NCBI RefSeq assembly: GCF_029892785.1
Contig: NZ_JARXXA010000027.1
Location: 1-32,872 of the forward strand
DNA length: 32,872 bases
Direction: 5' to 3'
Source: Parabacteroides sp. PH5-46
Lineage (GTDB): Bacteria > Bacteroidota > Bacteroidia > Bacteroidales > Tannerellaceae
Position 1 is the first letter of the stretch; each line of letters begins with the position of its first letter. The notes under the pieces were generated by a model, which ran no database searches, was not told the origin of the DNA, and saw only the letters and a list, made by a program, of their open reading frames with translations. Below are positions 31,610 to 32,872 of the stretch, piece after piece. The translations under genes were made by a program, and so were the position numbers.

Positions 31610-32647
31610 ATGACCAAGAAAAAGAAATTTCAAATACGAAATAGTACTGCCGAATTTTTGGTATTTACTACCCAATCAGGAGAAAATACGATTGAAGTAC
31701 GAGTGCAAGATGAAACAGTCTGGTTAACACAAAACCTGATTGCCGAACTTTTTCAAACAACAAAGCAAAATGTCAGTTTGCATTTGAAGAATATTTTTCA
31801 AGATGGGGAGTTGGGCGAAAATTCAGTTGTCAAGGATTTCTTGACAACTGCCGCAGATGGGAAAAACTATAATACTAAGTTTTATAACCTTGATGCCATT
31901 ATTTCGATTGGTTATCGCGTTAATTCACAAAGAGCAACCCAATTCCGGCAATGGGCAACATCCGTTTTGCGTGATTATGCTATTCGTGGTTATATCATTG
32001 ACAAAAAACGCATGGAGAATGGTTCGTTTCTTAACGAAGACTACTTTGAACACTTGCTTGCCGAAATCCGGGAAATCCGGTTGAGTGAACGCCGTTTTTA
32101 TCAGAAAATAACGGATATTTATGCTACAGCAATGGATTACAACAAAGATGCAGTTACCACAAAAGAGTTTTTCGCTAAAGTTCAAAACAAGTTGCATTAC
32201 GCAGTACACGGTCATACTGCTGCCGAAATCATTGTATCAAGAGCTAACGCTGAAAAAGAACACATGGGATTGACTTCATGGGAAAAAAGTCCCGATGGTA
32301 AAATAGTCAAAACGGATGTTTCCATTGCCAAAAACTACTTGAACGAAACTGAATTAGAATCATTAGGACGTATTGTCAACGCTTATTTAGATTTAGCGGA
32401 AGACCGAGCACAAAGGCATATTCCTATGACAATGGAAGATTGGGCAAAACGTCTTGACATGTTTTTAGAAGTTGCCGACCGGGAAATATTGCAAAACAGT
32501 GGAAAAGTTACTGCTCTGATGGCAAAAAACTTTGCAGAAAGCGAATTTGAGAAATACCGTATCATACAAGACCGTTTGTTTGAATCTGATTTCGACAAAG
32601 AGATAAAGCGTATTGAAGGGAAGCAAGAAAAACCGGATATTATTTAA
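31610..32647 (+). CDS. RhuM-family (virulence RhuM-like) protein
   Basis: This 345-residue protein belongs to the RhuM family, named from Salmonella pathogenicity island 3. The conserved N-terminal HTH-like region is TIEVRVQDETVWLTQNLIAELFQTTKQNVSLHLKNIFQDGEL, then TTAADGKNYNTKFYNLDAIISIGYRVNSQRATQFRQWAT (about 25-120). The C-terminal half contains FFAKVQNKLHYAVHGHTAAEIIVSRA and MGLTSWEKSPDGKIVKTDVSIAKNYLNETEL. Biochemical function is unknown. Homologues are frequent inside type I restriction-modification loci and genomic islands. Here it is the third gene of an operon with HTH and KAP NTPase, two bases after the latter, so it is probably an effector or DNA-binding partner. Length is normal. 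Confidence 0.88.
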   Translation: MTKKKKFQIRNSTAEFLVFTTQSGENTIEVRVQDETVWLTQNLIAELFQTTKQNVSLHLKNIFQDGELGENSVVKDFLTTAADGKNYNTKFYNLDAIISIGYRVNSQRATQFRQWATSVLRDYAIRGYIIDKKRMENGSFLNEDYFEHLLAEIREIRLSERRFYQKITDIYATAMDYNKDAVTTKEFFAKVQNKLHYAVHGHTAAEIIVSRANAEKEHMGLTSWEKSPDGKIVKTDVSIAKNYLNETELESLGRIVNAYLDLAEDRAQRHIPMTMEDWAKRLDMFLEVADREILQNSGKVTALMAKNFAESEFEKYRIIQDRLFESDFDKEIKRIEGKQEKPDII

Positions 32648-32872
32648 CAACTCAACTTTATGTAAAAAAAGGCGACTAAAAAAGGTAAATCTGTAAGTAA
32701 TGCAAAATTTTGTCGATTATATGCATTGACTAGTCAAATTTTGTCGAAAATAAATTTTTATAATATTTTATTTTTAGTTAGTCTATCCTTAAAAGCATTT
32801 CATTTATTTGATTGACAATATATTAGTTTGATTATTTCTTGTTTATATCTGCAAGAATTAGTATCTTTATCT
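32648..32872. other. AT-rich right edge with repeated motif and palindrome
   Basis: I see no gene and no clear terminator. AAATTTTGTCGA occurs at 32705-32716 and 32736-32747 (31 bp apart, about three helical turns). The palindrome TTGACTAGTCAA (32726-32737) lies between them and abuts the second copy. The 11-base core AATTTTGTCGA also occurs at 666-676 beside the integrase. The region may be an operator of a gene beyond the window or part of the element's right end. Confidence 0.45.

Overview
The window is from a Bacteroidales genome, Bacteroides or Parabacteroides-like. It has SusC/SusD pairs, a one-protein hybrid two-component regulator, TAnnTTTG-type -7 promoter elements and Bacteroides-style mobA/mobB and DUF3408/ParA transfer genes. 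The genus is my impression only. Almost everything right of the tRNA looks accessory.

Layout. 1-697: a tRNA-Val(TAC) gene with its own promoter and terminator, then about 300 bp of repeats and dyads leading to a tyrosine integrase (698-1921). This looks like the left end of an integrative element. 2085-15768: a polysaccharide/glycoside utilisation locus. A divergently placed hybrid sensor (HTCS) faces a run of six genes: DUF1080, Gfo/Idh oxidoreductase, SusC, SusD, a second Gfo/Idh oxidoreductase and a sugar isomerase/epimerase-type TIM barrel. There is no recognisable classical glycoside hydrolase, polysaccharide lyase or sulfatase. The enzyme set fits the 3-keto-glycoside (oxidise, cleave/eliminate, hydrate) route, and all four enzymes carry export signals.

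15769-17811: mobile-element regulatory DNA with an RteC-like gene that appears frameshifted, an excisionase-like HTH protein, a 65-bp inverted repeat and a decayed 3' fragment of a second mobB. 17812-24857: a compact nine-gene cassette on one strand: nucleotidyltransferase/hydrolase fusion, DJ-1/PfpI protein, VOC protein, PNPOx/zinc-ribbon fusion, GNAT, DUF2867, two AraC/GyrI-like regulators (one with an extra zinc ribbon) and an Fpg/Nei-like protein. It looks like a drug/electrophile stress island.

24892-29113: the mobilisation/transfer module: mobB relaxase and mobA on the minus strand, a 540-bp candidate oriT with five hairpins, then DUF3408, ParA and a membrane-anchored protein on the plus strand. 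The coupling protein and the mating-pore genes (TraE-TraG etc.) are not in the window. 29242-32647: a visibly AT-richer three-gene operon (small HTH, KAP P-loop NTPase, RhuM-family protein) that looks like an anti-phage or defence cargo. The last 225 bp carry two copies of a 12-mer around a palindrome; an 11-base core of that motif also lies beside the integrase.

My overall reading, which is inference, is one large integrative element entering at tRNA-Val. It carries a glycoside-import locus, a stress/resistance cassette and a defence module. The right attachment site is not demonstrated.
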